NCBI GenBank assembly: GCA_900544885.1
Contig: UQWU01000021.1
Coordinates: 1-32,310, forward strand
Direction: 5' to 3'
Source of the DNA: an uncultured Phascolarctobacterium sp.
Lineage (GTDB): Bacteria > Bacillota > Negativicutes > Acidaminococcales > Acidaminococcaceae
Length of the DNA stretch: 32,310 nucleotides
Shown piece after piece: positions 7,490 through 15,062 of this stretch. A program made the translations under genes and the position numbers. Under the pieces are notes generated by a model. It saw nothing but the letters and a program-made list of their open reading frames with translations, made no database searches and had not been told where the DNA came from. The number at the start of each line of letters is the position of its first letter. Position 1 is the first letter of the stretch.

Positions 7490-8556
7490 TCTACTGGGAC
7501 GGGACCTGTACTTTCACGGACTACTAGGCGGCATTTATATTCGACGTGAGTGATGCTTTCAAATTTACCGTGATGGGCGTAGCTAGAAATTTCTTCTTGC
7601 AATAAATTAAAAGCACTTTTACCACACTCAGTAAGCGAATTATCAATAGTAGTTAGGCTGACACCATGAAGGTGCGAGGGAAAGATATTATCAAAGCCAC
7701 AGAGGCTGATATCTTCAGGAATACGCAGACCACGGTCACAGATAGCATTATAAGCACCATAAGCTACCATATCATTAATTGTTACCATTGCAGTAACATC
7801 AGGAGCATGGTCCAGACATTTATTAGCTAATTCATAGCCTGTTTTATATTCAACATCGACATTGGAGAGCTCGAAATCAGGAGAAATATCTTTGGAAAAG
7901 ATTTTCAAATTAGCATTAGGAACAGTTTTACAAGCTGCTTGAATACCCTTGCCGCGGCGTACGCGGGAGGTGTGTTGGTCATTCAAGGTTGTAGAAAGAT
8001 AAGCTAGATTTCTGTGGCCAAGTTCTAAAAGATGTTTGCCGACTAATTGACCGGCATTGAAATTGTTCATATCAACTGTTGCTAGTTCTAAATCACCGCG
8101 GCGGTCACCAATAGCAACAACCGGCAGGTGACGGCTTAACTCATAGGCTTGCTCAGGTTGTTGCGGAATCATAGCAAAAATAACACCGGCAACATGGAGC
8201 TTTTTCGCCTGCTCCATAATAAATGTTTCTGTATCAGTATCCCAGTAAGTGGTGCGTACAGAAGTAACAAAGCCTTGTTTTCTAGCAGCAATTTCTATAC
8301 CTTGAATTATAGTAGTATAAAAAGGATTAAAAACAGAAGGACAGATAATGATAATTAAAGTATCTGAAGGCTTAACTAAAGAGAATGATTGTCCTTTACT
8401 GCTTTTATAATTCATACTTTCTGCCAAAGCAAAAACATGCTCTATGGTTTCGTTATTAAAACGGTCTATACTGCGTCTATTTAAAATCATAGATACGCTG
8501 GCAGGTGAAAGACCGGCTGCGGCAGCAATATCTTTTAACGTAACCTTTTTCGGCAT
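7486..8556 (-). CDS. LacI-family transcriptional regulator
   Basis: A 356-residue regulator with an N-terminal LacI helix-turn-helix (KKVTLKDIAAAAGLSPASVS, then MILNRR) and a periplasmic-binding-like sugar/effector domain to the end. ATG 8556 follows AAGGAGG by seven nt; the TTG two codons upstream lacks proper spacing. The hinge is unusual: after MNY the text is KSSKGQSFSLVK rather than the common Y-x-P-N-x-x-A-R-x-L, so the operator may differ from the usual CG-centred palindrome. It lies 39 nt downstream of glpQ on the same strand and is probably in one transcript with it. It most likely controls the glpQ and TRAP/glycerol-kinase promoters; the effector is unknown. Confidence 0.9.
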   Translation of the reverse strand: MPKKVTLKDIAAAAGLSPASVSMILNRRSIDRFNNETIEHVFALAESMNYKSSKGQSFSLVKPSDTLIIIICPSVFNPFYTTIIQGIEIAARKQGFVTSVRTTYWDTDTETFIMEQAKKLHVAGVIFAMIPQQPEQAYELSRHLPVVAIGDRRGDLELATVDMNNFNAGQLVGKHLLELGHRNLAYLSTTLNDQHTSRVRRGKGIQAACKTVPNANLKIFSKDISPDFELSNVDVEYKTGYELANKCLDHAPDVTAMVTINDMVAYGAYNAICDRGLRIPEDISLCGFDNIFPSHLHGVSLTTIDNSLTECGKSAFNLLQEEISSYAHHGKFESITHVEYKCRLVVRESTGPVPVD

Positions 8557-8595
8557 GAGCAAACCTCCTTTTTATACATATTTTAATAGGTATAT

Positions 8596-9327
8596 TTATT
8601 TACGGCCAATTACTTTACTTGCAATATCAGGGAAATTGGTGATAAGTACGTCGGTGCCGCAGTCAACTAATTTTTTCATTAAGTCGGCATCATTAGGAGT
8701 CCAAGCTTGCAGTTTTATGCCATGAGCATGTAAATCTTCAGCAACCCCTTCTTTACAGCAGAACCAACTGCAGGCATTAACAGTAGCTGCGTTTTGAGAA
8801 GCGGCATAGCTACCGACGTTCATCAGCCAAGTATCCATTAAAAGTCCGCATTTTGCTTCAGGCATCAGCTCTTTTACTTTAGCGATAGTATAGTGATTGA
8901 AGGAAGAATACCAGATTTGTTCTTCTAAACCAAATTCATGTACCATCGCAATAAGCTTTTCTTCAATGCCTTTATATTCAAATACACTTGTTTTTAATTC
9001 GATATTAGTAATTAATTTAGTAGTTTTGAGCCAAGTGAAATATTCACGTAAAGTAGGAATAGTTTGGCGGGGAAAGAAACCTTTAACATTTACACCTACG
9101 GATAAAGTTTTTAACTCTTCTAATGTATAATCTTTTAAATATCCGCTGCCGTTTGTTGTACGGTCTAAGGTTTCGTCATGCATGATAACTAATTCGCCAT
9201 CTTTAGTCATTTGAATATCAAGTTCTATACCATCTGCCAGACTCTCTTCAGCAGTTTTTTGGAATGCCAGCATAGTGTTTTCAGGATAATAGCCGGAAAA
9301 ACCGCGATGAGCAAAAATCATAGTCAT
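8596..9327 (-). CDS. glpQ: Cytoplasmic glycerophosphodiester phosphodiesterase
   Basis: A 243-residue member of the GDPD family, which hydrolyses glycerophosphodiesters to glycerol 3-phosphate and an alcohol. The conserved metal/catalytic motifs are all visible: AHRGFSGYYPENT at residues 6-18, then ELDIQMTKDGELVIMHDETL around residues 36-55 with the Glu, Asp and His ligands, and DRTTNGSG after it. The C terminus has the usual 'LQAWTPND ... DVLITNFPD' strand. No signal peptide is present, so it acts inside the cell on imported substrates, unlike the periplasmic E. coli GlpQ (closer to UgpQ). The start at 9327 has AGGAGG eight nt upstream. It is divergent from the TRAP genes, with the LacI-type gene downstream. 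The symbol reflects the family; ugpQ would also fit. Confidence 0.9.
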   Translation of the reverse strand: MTMIFAHRGFSGYYPENTMLAFQKTAEESLADGIELDIQMTKDGELVIMHDETLDRTTNGSGYLKDYTLEELKTLSVGVNVKGFFPRQTIPTLREYFTWLKTTKLITNIELKTSVFEYKGIEEKLIAMVHEFGLEEQIWYSSFNHYTIAKVKELMPEAKCGLLMDTWLMNVGSYAASQNAATVNACSWFCCKEGVAEDLHAHGIKLQAWTPNDADLMKKLVDCGTDVLITNFPDIASKVIGRK

Positions 9328-9376
9328 AAAAAAATCCTCCTAAATGTCTTGAACTGTAAAATATAGATTAAATATT

Positions 9377-9393
9377 TTCAACAATATTCAACA
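9377..9393. promoter_or_regulatory. Operator-like pair of TTCAACA direct repeats, glpQ side
   Basis: TTCAACA occurs at 9377-9383 and 9387-9393, one helical turn (10 bp) apart, about 50 bp before the glpQ start on its promoter side. A matching pair exists at 9575-9591. Confidence 0.5.
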
Positions 9394-9427
9394 ACATAAT
9401 AGCATAAAATTCAATAAAAAACAAGCG

Positions 9428-9462
9428 GGACAAAATAAGTCCATAGAGGACAAAATAAGTCC
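9428..9462. repeat. Tandem 15-bp operator-like repeats with GGAC/GTCC arms
   Basis: GGACAAAATAAGTCC occurs identically at 9428-9442 and 9448-9462 (20-bp period). Each copy is itself an interrupted palindrome with GGAC and GTCC arms. It lies between the two divergent transcription units, about 45 bp upstream of the dctP -35 hexamer. Confidence 0.65.
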
Positions 9463-9506
9463 AAAAGGCAGGCTACAAGAGGAGTTTCTAAAAATATGTA
9501 ATTTTA

Positions 9507-9535
9507 TTGACATTTTATAAAAGCTCTGTTAAGAT
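9507..9535 (+). promoter_or_regulatory. Promoter of the TRAP transporter operon
   Basis: TTGACA at 9507-9512, a 17-bp spacer and TAAGAT at 9530-9535. The predicted start of transcription is near 9542, leaving a leader of about 70 nt. Confidence 0.7.
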
Positions 9536-9574
9536 GATAATATAAATTGCAATTGTAAGATTGCTTTGCAAAAA

Positions 9575-9591
9575 TTCAACAAATTTCAACA
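9575..9591. promoter_or_regulatory. Operator-like pair of TTCAACA direct repeats, dctP side
   Basis: TTCAACA at 9575-9581 and 9585-9591, with the same 10-bp period as the pair 198 bp upstream. It lies about 35-50 bp after the predicted transcription start and just before the ribosome binding site, a location suited to repression. Confidence 0.5.
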
Positions 9592-9613
9592 GGGAAATTT
9601 AAGGAGGATGTCA

Positions 9614-10645
9614 ATGAAAAAGATAGTTGCAATGCTCTTGATGGCAGTCATGATGTGTGCTCTGACTGGCTGTGGTTCTGACAAAAACGCTGAGAACAAG
9701 GCTGATAACGATAAAAAAGTCGTTTTGAAATTAAGCCATGTATTCTCTCCTGATGAACAGCTCTACAAATCCATGGAATTGGTTGCTGAACGTATCAACA
9801 AAAAAACCAATGGCCGTGTAGAAATTCAATGCTATGGTCAAAACCAACTGGCTTGCTACAAAGATGGTTTGGAACAAGTTGCTAACGGTGCTAACTTCAT
9901 TTCCGTAGAAGATCCGTCCTATCTGGGCGACTATGTACCTGACTTCAAACCTTTAGTTGGTCCTATGCTGTACCAAAGCTATGATGAATATGAAAAAATG
10001 ATTGAAACTCCGTTAGTAAAAGACATGGTAGCTAAAGCTGAGAAAAAAGGTATTAAAGTATTGGCTCTGGACTATGTATTCGGTTTCCGTAACTTGATTA
10101 CCAATAAAGTAATCACTAAACCTGAAGACCTGCAAGGTATGAAACTGCGTACTCCTGGTTCTAAACTGTTCATTGACACCATCAATGCAATGGGTGCTAC
10201 TGCAACTAGCCTGCCGTTCTCTGAAACTCTGTCCGGTGTTTCTCAAGGCGTAGTTGATGGTTTGGAAGGTTCTGAATTCACCAATATCGGTACTAAATGC
10301 TATGAACATTGCAAAAACGTAGCAACTACTAAACACTTCCTGGGCACCTGCGGTGTATATATTTCCACTAAAGTTTGGGATAAACTTTCTCCGGAAGATC
10401 AAAAAATCGTTGCTGAAGAATTCGCTTATGGCGGTAAAGAAATGACTAAAATTTCTACCGAATCCTACGATAAAGTTTATAAAGAACTGGAATCCAAAGG
10501 CGTAAAATTCAACGATGTAGATCATGCTGCTTTTGAAAAAGCAACTGAATCTGTATTCAAAGAAATGGAAGAAAAAGAAGGCGCAACTCCTGGTATCTAT
10601 GAAAAATTGAAAGCAGAGTTGGCTAAAATCCGTAGCGCTAAATAA
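9614..10645 (+). CDS. dctP: TRAP transporter substrate-binding lipoprotein (DctP family)
   Basis: A 343-residue exported lipoprotein: a signal peptide with a lipobox ending LTGC, Cys20 being the lipidated residue, then a charged linker and a DctP-type solute-binding domain. The family's conserved Arg that salt-bridges substrate carboxylates is present as R179 in GMKLRTPGS, followed by ATATSLPFSETLSGVSQGVVDGLEGS, a typical DctP stretch. ATG 9614 is set by AAGGAGG seven nt upstream; the more upstream in-frame start at 9566 overlaps the repeats. The conserved Arg argues for a carboxylated ligand, while the downstream glycerol kinase and divergent phosphodiesterase suggest a glycerol compound. 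A stable hairpin after the gene probably lets it be made in excess over the permease subunits. Confidence 0.92.
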   Translation: MKKIVAMLLMAVMMCALTGCGSDKNAENKADNDKKVVLKLSHVFSPDEQLYKSMELVAERINKKTNGRVEIQCYGQNQLACYKDGLEQVANGANFISVEDPSYLGDYVPDFKPLVGPMLYQSYDEYEKMIETPLVKDMVAKAEKKGIKVLALDYVFGFRNLITNKVITKPEDLQGMKLRTPGSKLFIDTINAMGATATSLPFSETLSGVSQGVVDGLEGSEFTNIGTKCYEHCKNVATTKHFLGTCGVYISTKVWDKLSPEDQKIVAEEFAYGGKEMTKISTESYDKVYKELESKGVKFNDVDHAAFEKATESVFKEMEEKEGATPGIYEKLKAELAKIRSAK

Positions 10646-10663
10646 TTTTTCTTAAGCTTTATA

Positions 10664-10712
10664 TCAAGCGTTTCGTTTAATGCAGTATTAAGCGAAACGC
10701 TTTGATTTTTCA
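10664..10712 (+). terminator. Intercistronic hairpin between dctP and dctQ
   Basis: TCAAGCGTTTCGTTTAAT (10664-10681) pairs with the complementary arm 10687-10705 with one wobble and one bulge, followed by a short T run. It most likely acts as a partial terminator or 3' stabiliser that raises dctP expression over dctQM. Confidence 0.65.
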
Positions 10713-10760
10713 AGAAAACATAAATGTTTGTAAATTCCTTGTGGAGGCAAGTTTTACCAT

Positions 10761-11237
10761 ATGAATTTAAAATTTATTTTACAGAATTTCGAAGATCTCG
10801 TAGCATCTTTTTTTATAACCGTTACTACTATTCTCGTTATCATTAATATCGTTATGCGTTATATTTTTAACTCCGGCATTGTTTGGTCTGAAGAAGTAGC
10901 TACTGGCTGCTTTGTTTGGTCAGTGTTCATTGGTGCTGTTGCTGTATTCAAGCATCGCGGCCATGTAGGCGTCGATTTAGTTGTTAAACGTTTACCTGTT
11001 TGTTTGCAAAAAGTAGTATTAACTTTAATGGATATCATTTTAGTTTTATTGAATGGCTATATGGCGTATCTTTCTGTTTTGTACATTCAAACTTCTTATA
11101 CTAAAATGACCCCTGTTTTGGGTGTTTCTTCTGCATATATCAGCTCATCTGTATTGATTGCTTTCATTATGATGACTGTTTATTCTATTAAATTTGTTTA
11201 CGATGATTTATTTGGAAAAAAGGAGGTTGAAGCATAA
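10761..11237 (+). CDS. dctQ: TRAP transporter small permease (DctQ family)
   Basis: A 158-residue membrane protein with four predicted helices, as usual for the DctQ subunit. The segment NSGIVWSEEVATGCFVWSVFIGAV around residues 38-61 matches the family's conserved 'WseEvar....w..flGaa' stretch, followed by KHRGHVGVD. It sits with DctM in the cytoplasmic membrane and supports sodium-driven uptake from DctP. ATG 10761 has GGAGG upstream. Its stop overlaps the dctM start by one base (TAATG). Confidence 0.92.
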   Translation: MNLKFILQNFEDLVASFFITVTTILVIINIVMRYIFNSGIVWSEEVATGCFVWSVFIGAVAVFKHRGHVGVDLVVKRLPVCLQKVVLTLMDIILVLLNGYMAYLSVLYIQTSYTKMTPVLGVSSAYISSSVLIAFIMMTVYSIKFVYDDLFGKKEVEA

Positions 11238-12514
11238 TGGCATACTTACCCGTGATAATTGTTTTCATCCTCTATTTTTCTAGCATTCCTATCGCTTATG
11301 CTTTGTTTGGTGCAACTGTTTCTTATTTCACATTTATTGATACTGCATCTCCGACTCATCTGATGTTCCAGAGAATTATCACCAGCACTCAATCCTTCCC
11401 GCTGTTGGCAATTCCGTTTTTCATCATGGCAGGTTCTATTATGAACTATGCAGGCATCAGTGATAAGCTGATGAAATTTACTGATGTATTAATGGGTCAT
11501 ATGACTGGCGGTTTGGCACAGGTTAACGTACTTTTAAGCTTACTTATGGGTGGTGTATCCGGTAGTGCTAATGCCGATGCTGCTATGCAAAGTAAAATGT
11601 TGGTACCGGAAATGGAAAAACGTGGTTATAGCCGTGCCTTCTCTGCTGCTGTAACTGCTGCGTCCTCTGCAAGTACTCCGGTTATTCCTCCGGGAATCAA
11701 CTTGATTATTTATGCTTTGATTGCCAGTGTATCCGTAACTAAAATGTTTATGGCTGGTTACGTTCCTGGTATTTTGATGGCTGTTTCTATGATGATAGTT
11801 GTTGCTATTGTTTCTAAAAAACGTGGTTACAAGCCTTCTCGTGAAAAAGCTGCTACCTTCGGCGAAATTATGACCCAGCTGAAAGAATCTATCTGGGCTT
11901 TGCTTTTCCCCTTCGGTATTATTGCTGGCTTACGTATGGGTATGTTTACTCCGTCTGAAGCAGGTGCCGTAGCAGTTGTATATTGCTTATTTGTCGGTGT
12001 TTTTATTTATAAAGAGCTGAAATGGAAATATGCTTGGCCGATTATGAAAGAAACAATTTACGGTACTAGCTCTGTGTGCTTGATTATCGTTGCTGCTTCT
12101 TTCTTCGGTTATTACATGAACTGGGAACGTATTCCGCAGCAGATTACTTCTGCTATGTTGGATTTCACTCAAAATCCGTATATTATGCTGATGCTGGTAA
12201 ACCTGTTACTGCTGGTTTTGGGTATGTTCTTAGAAGGTGGTGCAGCATTGATTATTTTGGCTCCGCTGCTTGTTCCTGTTGTAACTAAATTAGGTGTAGA
12301 TCCTGTACACTTTGGTATTATCTGCATTGTTAATATCATGATTGGCGGCTTGACACCACCATTTGGTTCTATGATGTTCACTGTATGTGCAATTACGGAA
12401 ACACCGCTTGGTGATTTCTTTAAAGAAGTTCTGCCGTTCATCATTGCTTTGATTGTTTCCCTGTTGATTGTTACTTATGTTCCGAGTCTGGTAATGTTCT
12501 TGCCAAACTTGTAA
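11237..12514 (+). CDS. dctM: TRAP transporter large permease (DctM family)
   Basis: A 425-residue protein with about twelve hydrophobic segments, the normal DctM length. Characteristic motifs include 'PLLAIPFFIMAGSIMNYAGIS' near residue 54, 'GGVSGSANADAAMQSKMLVPEM' near residue 108, 'ASSASTPVIPPGINLIIYA' near residue 144, and 'GGLTPPFGSMMF' near residue 370. It forms the ion-coupled channel of the TRAP system, of the ion-transporter superfamily. It overlaps dctQ by one base, so the two are translationally coupled. A terminator-like hairpin follows before glycerol kinase. Confidence 0.94.
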   Translation: MAYLPVIIVFILYFSSIPIAYALFGATVSYFTFIDTASPTHLMFQRIITSTQSFPLLAIPFFIMAGSIMNYAGISDKLMKFTDVLMGHMTGGLAQVNVLLSLLMGGVSGSANADAAMQSKMLVPEMEKRGYSRAFSAAVTAASSASTPVIPPGINLIIYALIASVSVTKMFMAGYVPGILMAVSMMIVVAIVSKKRGYKPSREKAATFGEIMTQLKESIWALLFPFGIIAGLRMGMFTPSEAGAVAVVYCLFVGVFIYKELKWKYAWPIMKETIYGTSSVCLIIVAASFFGYYMNWERIPQQITSAMLDFTQNPYIMLMLVNLLLLVLGMFLEGGAALIILAPLLVPVVTKLGVDPVHFGIICIVNIMIGGLTPPFGSMMFTVCAITETPLGDFFKEVLPFIIALIVSLLIVTYVPSLVMFLPNL

Positions 12515-12531
12515 CAAAGACTTTAAAAATG

Positions 12532-12572
12532 ACGTCCGTAGCAGGCATTGTCTTGCTTGCGGACGTTTTTTG
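12532..12572 (+). terminator. Terminator or attenuator between dctM and glpK
   Basis: ACGTCCG (12532-12538) pairs with CGGACGT (12560-12566), with an imperfect inner stem, followed by TTTTTT. No separate promoter for glpK is obvious, so read-through probably supplies it. Confidence 0.65.
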
Positions 12573-12616
12573 ATTTATTATTGTATATAGAAATATTTAA
12601 GAAAGGTTGTGACGTA

Positions 12617-14122
12617 ATGACAACTGATAAATATATTATGGCGTTAGATCTAGGTACAACTAGTTGCCGTTGTATTTTGTTTAATAAACAAGGTGATATA
12701 TGTAGTGTTGCCCAAAAGGAGTTTACGCAATATTATCCACAAGCAGGTTGGGTAGAGCATGATGCGGAAGAAATCTGGGCTACTCAATTAGGCTTGATGT
12801 ATGAAGCAATGGGTAAACTTAATGTGAGCCCGGAAGATATTGCTGGTATTGGTATAACTAATCAGCGTGAAACTACTGTTGTTTGGGATAAAGTAACAGG
12901 TAGACCGGTTTGTAAAGCTATTGTGTGGCAGTGCCGCCGTACTGCAGAATATTGTGATTTGTTGAAAATTCGTGGTTATGCAGGTATGTTCCAAGAAAAA
13001 ACAGGCTTAGTATTAGATGCTTATTTTTCTGGTACTAAGCTGAACTGGATTTTGGAAAACGTGCCGGGGGCTAGAGAAAAGGCCGAAGCAGGACGCTTGC
13101 TGTTCGGTACAATTGATAGCTGGATTATTTGGAAATTAACTAATGGTAAAGTTCATGTTACAGATTATTCCAACGCTTCCCGTACTTTAATGTTTAATAT
13201 CCATACTTTAGAGTGGGATGATGAGATTTTAACTATTTTAGGTATTCCTAAAAAAATGTTACCAGAAGTAAAACCTTCCAGCTGCATTTATGGTACTACG
13301 GATGCTAAAATTTTTGATACCAAGATTCCTATTGCCGGTGCTGCCGGTGACCAGCAATGTGCTTTGTTCGGTCAAACCTGCTTTGCTCCTGGTGAAGCTA
13401 AAAATACCTATGGTACAGGCGGCTTTATGCTGATGAATACAGGTGATAAGCCGGTAGCTTCTAAAAATGGTTTGGTTACTACTATTGCCTGGGGTGTTGA
13501 CGGCAAGGTAGAGTATGCTTTAGAGGGTTCTATTTTCGTAGCCGGTGCTGCTATTCAATGGCTGCGTGATGAATTGGGTTTGATTCGCACTTCTGCAGAA
13601 TCTGAAGAATTGGCTAGTGGTGTACCTGACTCTAACGGCTGTTATGTTGTTCCTGCTTTTGTCGGCTTAGGTGCACCGCATTGGAATCAATATGCTCGTG
13701 GTGCTATTGTAGGCTTAACTAGAGGTGTAAATCGCAAACATATTGTCCGTGCTACCTTAGAAGCTATTGCTTATCAAGTAAATGATGTTCTGATGGCTAT
13801 GAAGGAGGACAGTGGTATTCAATTGACATCTTTGCAGGTTGATGGAGGTGCTTGTGCCAATAATCTTTTAATGCAGATACAGGCAGATATCATTAATGCT
13901 AAGGTTGTTCGTCCGCAATGTATTGAAACAACTGCTATGGGTGCTGCTTACTTAGCAGGTCTTGCCGTAGGCTATTGGGAAAATAAGGAAGAAGTTAAAA
14001 AGAATCATGTAATTGCCCAAGAATTTATTCCGAACATGGATGCTGAAAAACGTGAAAAAGTTCTGCATGGATGGCATCGTGCTGTGCGTGCGGCTTGCAT
14101 CCGTCTACAACCGGAGGAGTAA
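12617..14122 (+). CDS. glpK: Glycerol kinase
   Basis: A 501-residue FGGY-family kinase that phosphorylates glycerol to glycerol 3-phosphate with ATP. Residues typical of true glycerol kinases, not only of the wider FGGY family, are present: DLGTTS at the phosphate-binding loop, N82-Q-R-E-T-T87 (the Arg-Glu pair that binds glycerol), DAYFSGTKLNWIL with the substrate Tyr, and GAAGDQQCALFGQ with the catalytic Asp, followed by KNTYGTGGF. ATG 12617 (AAAGG upstream) is chosen over an in-frame ORF extension that runs through the preceding terminator. It is downstream of the TRAP genes and followed by a terminator. No glpF facilitator or glycerol-3-phosphate dehydrogenase lies nearby. Confidence 0.95.
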   Translation: MTTDKYIMALDLGTTSCRCILFNKQGDICSVAQKEFTQYYPQAGWVEHDAEEIWATQLGLMYEAMGKLNVSPEDIAGIGITNQRETTVVWDKVTGRPVCKAIVWQCRRTAEYCDLLKIRGYAGMFQEKTGLVLDAYFSGTKLNWILENVPGAREKAEAGRLLFGTIDSWIIWKLTNGKVHVTDYSNASRTLMFNIHTLEWDDEILTILGIPKKMLPEVKPSSCIYGTTDAKIFDTKIPIAGAAGDQQCALFGQTCFAPGEAKNTYGTGGFMLMNTGDKPVASKNGLVTTIAWGVDGKVEYALEGSIFVAGAAIQWLRDELGLIRTSAESEELASGVPDSNGCYVVPAFVGLGAPHWNQYARGAIVGLTRGVNRKHIVRATLEAIAYQVNDVLMAMKEDSGIQLTSLQVDGGACANNLLMQIQADIINAKVVRPQCIETTAMGAAYLAGLAVGYWENKEEVKKNHVIAQEFIPNMDAEKREKVLHGWHRAVRAACIRLQPEE

Positions 14123-14133
14123 AAAAATTCGCG

Positions 14134-14170
14134 AAGTCCCTGAATGTTCTGTTCAGGGACTTTTATTTTA
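14134..14170 (+). terminator. Terminator of the TRAP-glpK operon
   Basis: AAGTCCCTGAA (14134-14144) pairs perfectly with TTCAGGGACTT (14152-14162), followed by TTTATTTTA. Confidence 0.85.
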
Positions 14171-14397
14171 AGAAAAACGTTTTAGTTATCTAATTCACAT
14201 AAGAATGTTAAGCTGGCAAATGCTATATAGAAAAATATCCTCCATAGGGAAAACATTTGTGAAGCTGAAGAAAATCTGCGATGTTTGTGTGGATGAGTGT
14301 TTTTTATGCTTGAAAACGGCAGCTTTGACTATTTAAAGTTACTTATAAAAGCTCCGAACAATTTTCTAAAAAACTGTTAAAAAGTTCACATATTTAT
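14171..14397. other. Non-coding stretch before the purine promoter
   Basis: About 230 bp between the glpK terminator and the purE promoter. I see no ORF with a ribosome binding site, no repeat and no clear RNA motif on either strand. It is AT-rich with a few GC-richer patches near 14215-14285. Confidence 0.5.
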
Positions 14398-14426
14398 TTG
14401 ACGCTTATGCAAGCTGTTGGTATAAT
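14398..14426 (+). promoter_or_regulatory. Promoter of the purine operon
   Basis: TTGACG at 14398-14403, a 17-bp spacer and a perfect TATAAT at 14421-14426. Transcription is predicted to begin near 14433, giving a leader of about 114 nt before purE. Confidence 0.8.
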
Positions 14427-14450
14427 AATAGTGTATACATTGAAGTCGTG

Positions 14451-14517
14451 AACCCGAGAAAAGATTTTGCTTAGCGTGATTTTAAGATAAGATAATTTGC
14501 TTGGGTTTTGCTTTTTT
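14451..14517 (+). promoter_or_regulatory. Terminator-like leader element upstream of purE (possible attenuator)
   Basis: AACCCGAG at 14451-14458 can pair with CTTGGGTT at 14500-14507 (one G-U), and six T residues follow at 14512-14517, about 30 nt before purE. Within the roughly 40-nt loop smaller pairings are possible. This has the layout of a conditional terminator in a purine leader. It does not match the purine (guanine/adenine) riboswitch consensus, and I do not recognise another class. Confidence 0.4.
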
Positions 14518-14546
14518 CGGAATAATTTTAGGGAGGTAGATTTTCA

Positions 14547-15044
14547 ATGAAAGTAGCAATTATTATGGGTAGTAACTCTGACTGGCCTGTACTTGAGCCG
14601 GCAGAAAAAGTACTGAAAGATTTTGGTGTAGAGGTTGAAGTTGTTGTTGCTTCTGCACACCGTACTCCTGATGTAGTACATGAATTTGCAGCAGGTGCGC
14701 GTGATCGCGGTGTAGAAGTTATCATTGCTGCAGCTGGTGCTGCTGCACATCTGGGCGGCGTTATTGCTGCTTATACCACTGTACCTGTTATTGGTATTCC
14801 TATTAATGCTACTCCTCTTGGAGGAATGGACGCTCTGTTGAGCTTCGTACAAATGCCTTCCGGTATTCCTGTAGCCACTATGGCTATTAACGGTGCTAAA
14901 AATGCAGCTCTGTTTGCTGTTCAAATCTTAGCTACCAAATATCCTGAATTAGTAGAGAAATTAGCTGCTAACAGACTGCAAATGCAGGAAGAAGTTAAAG
15001 CTAAAGGCGAAAAATTAGCAAAATTAAGAGCAGAAAGCAAATAA
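14547..15044 (+). CDS. purE: PurE, N5-carboxyaminoimidazole ribonucleotide mutase
   Basis: A 165-residue cytosolic enzyme of purine synthesis that yields CAIR. The signatures are GSNSDW (residues 8-13), SAHRTP (36-41, containing the catalytic His38) and AGAAAHLGG; the AAHL form is that of class I PurE, which uses N5-CAIR made by PurK. No purK lies in this window. ATG 14547 has GGGAGGT upstream. It is the first gene of the purine operon, 18 nt before purF. Confidence 0.95.
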   Translation: MKVAIIMGSNSDWPVLEPAEKVLKDFGVEVEVVVASAHRTPDVVHEFAAGARDRGVEVIIAAAGAAAHLGGVIAAYTTVPVIGIPINATPLGGMDALLSFVQMPSGIPVATMAINGAKNAALFAVQILATKYPELVEKLAANRLQMQEEVKAKGEKLAKLRAESK

Positions 15045-15062
15045 TTAGTGAGGAGATTTATT

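Noticed and set aside
10013..10525. 170-codon open frame on the minus strand inside dctP
   Set aside because: It is fully inside a well-recognised gene, lacks a ribosome binding site and resembles no family; it is a shadow of dctP codon use. Similar antisense frames across the purine genes were dropped for the same reason.
12548..12616. 23-residue N-terminal extension of glycerol kinase
   Set aside because: It would run through the dctM terminator hairpin; glycerol kinases start close to the DLGTTS loop, matching ATG 12617.
14433..14546. Purine (guanine/adenine) riboswitch in the purE leader
   Set aside because: The conserved junction sequences of that class are not found, so only an unclassified leader is reported.
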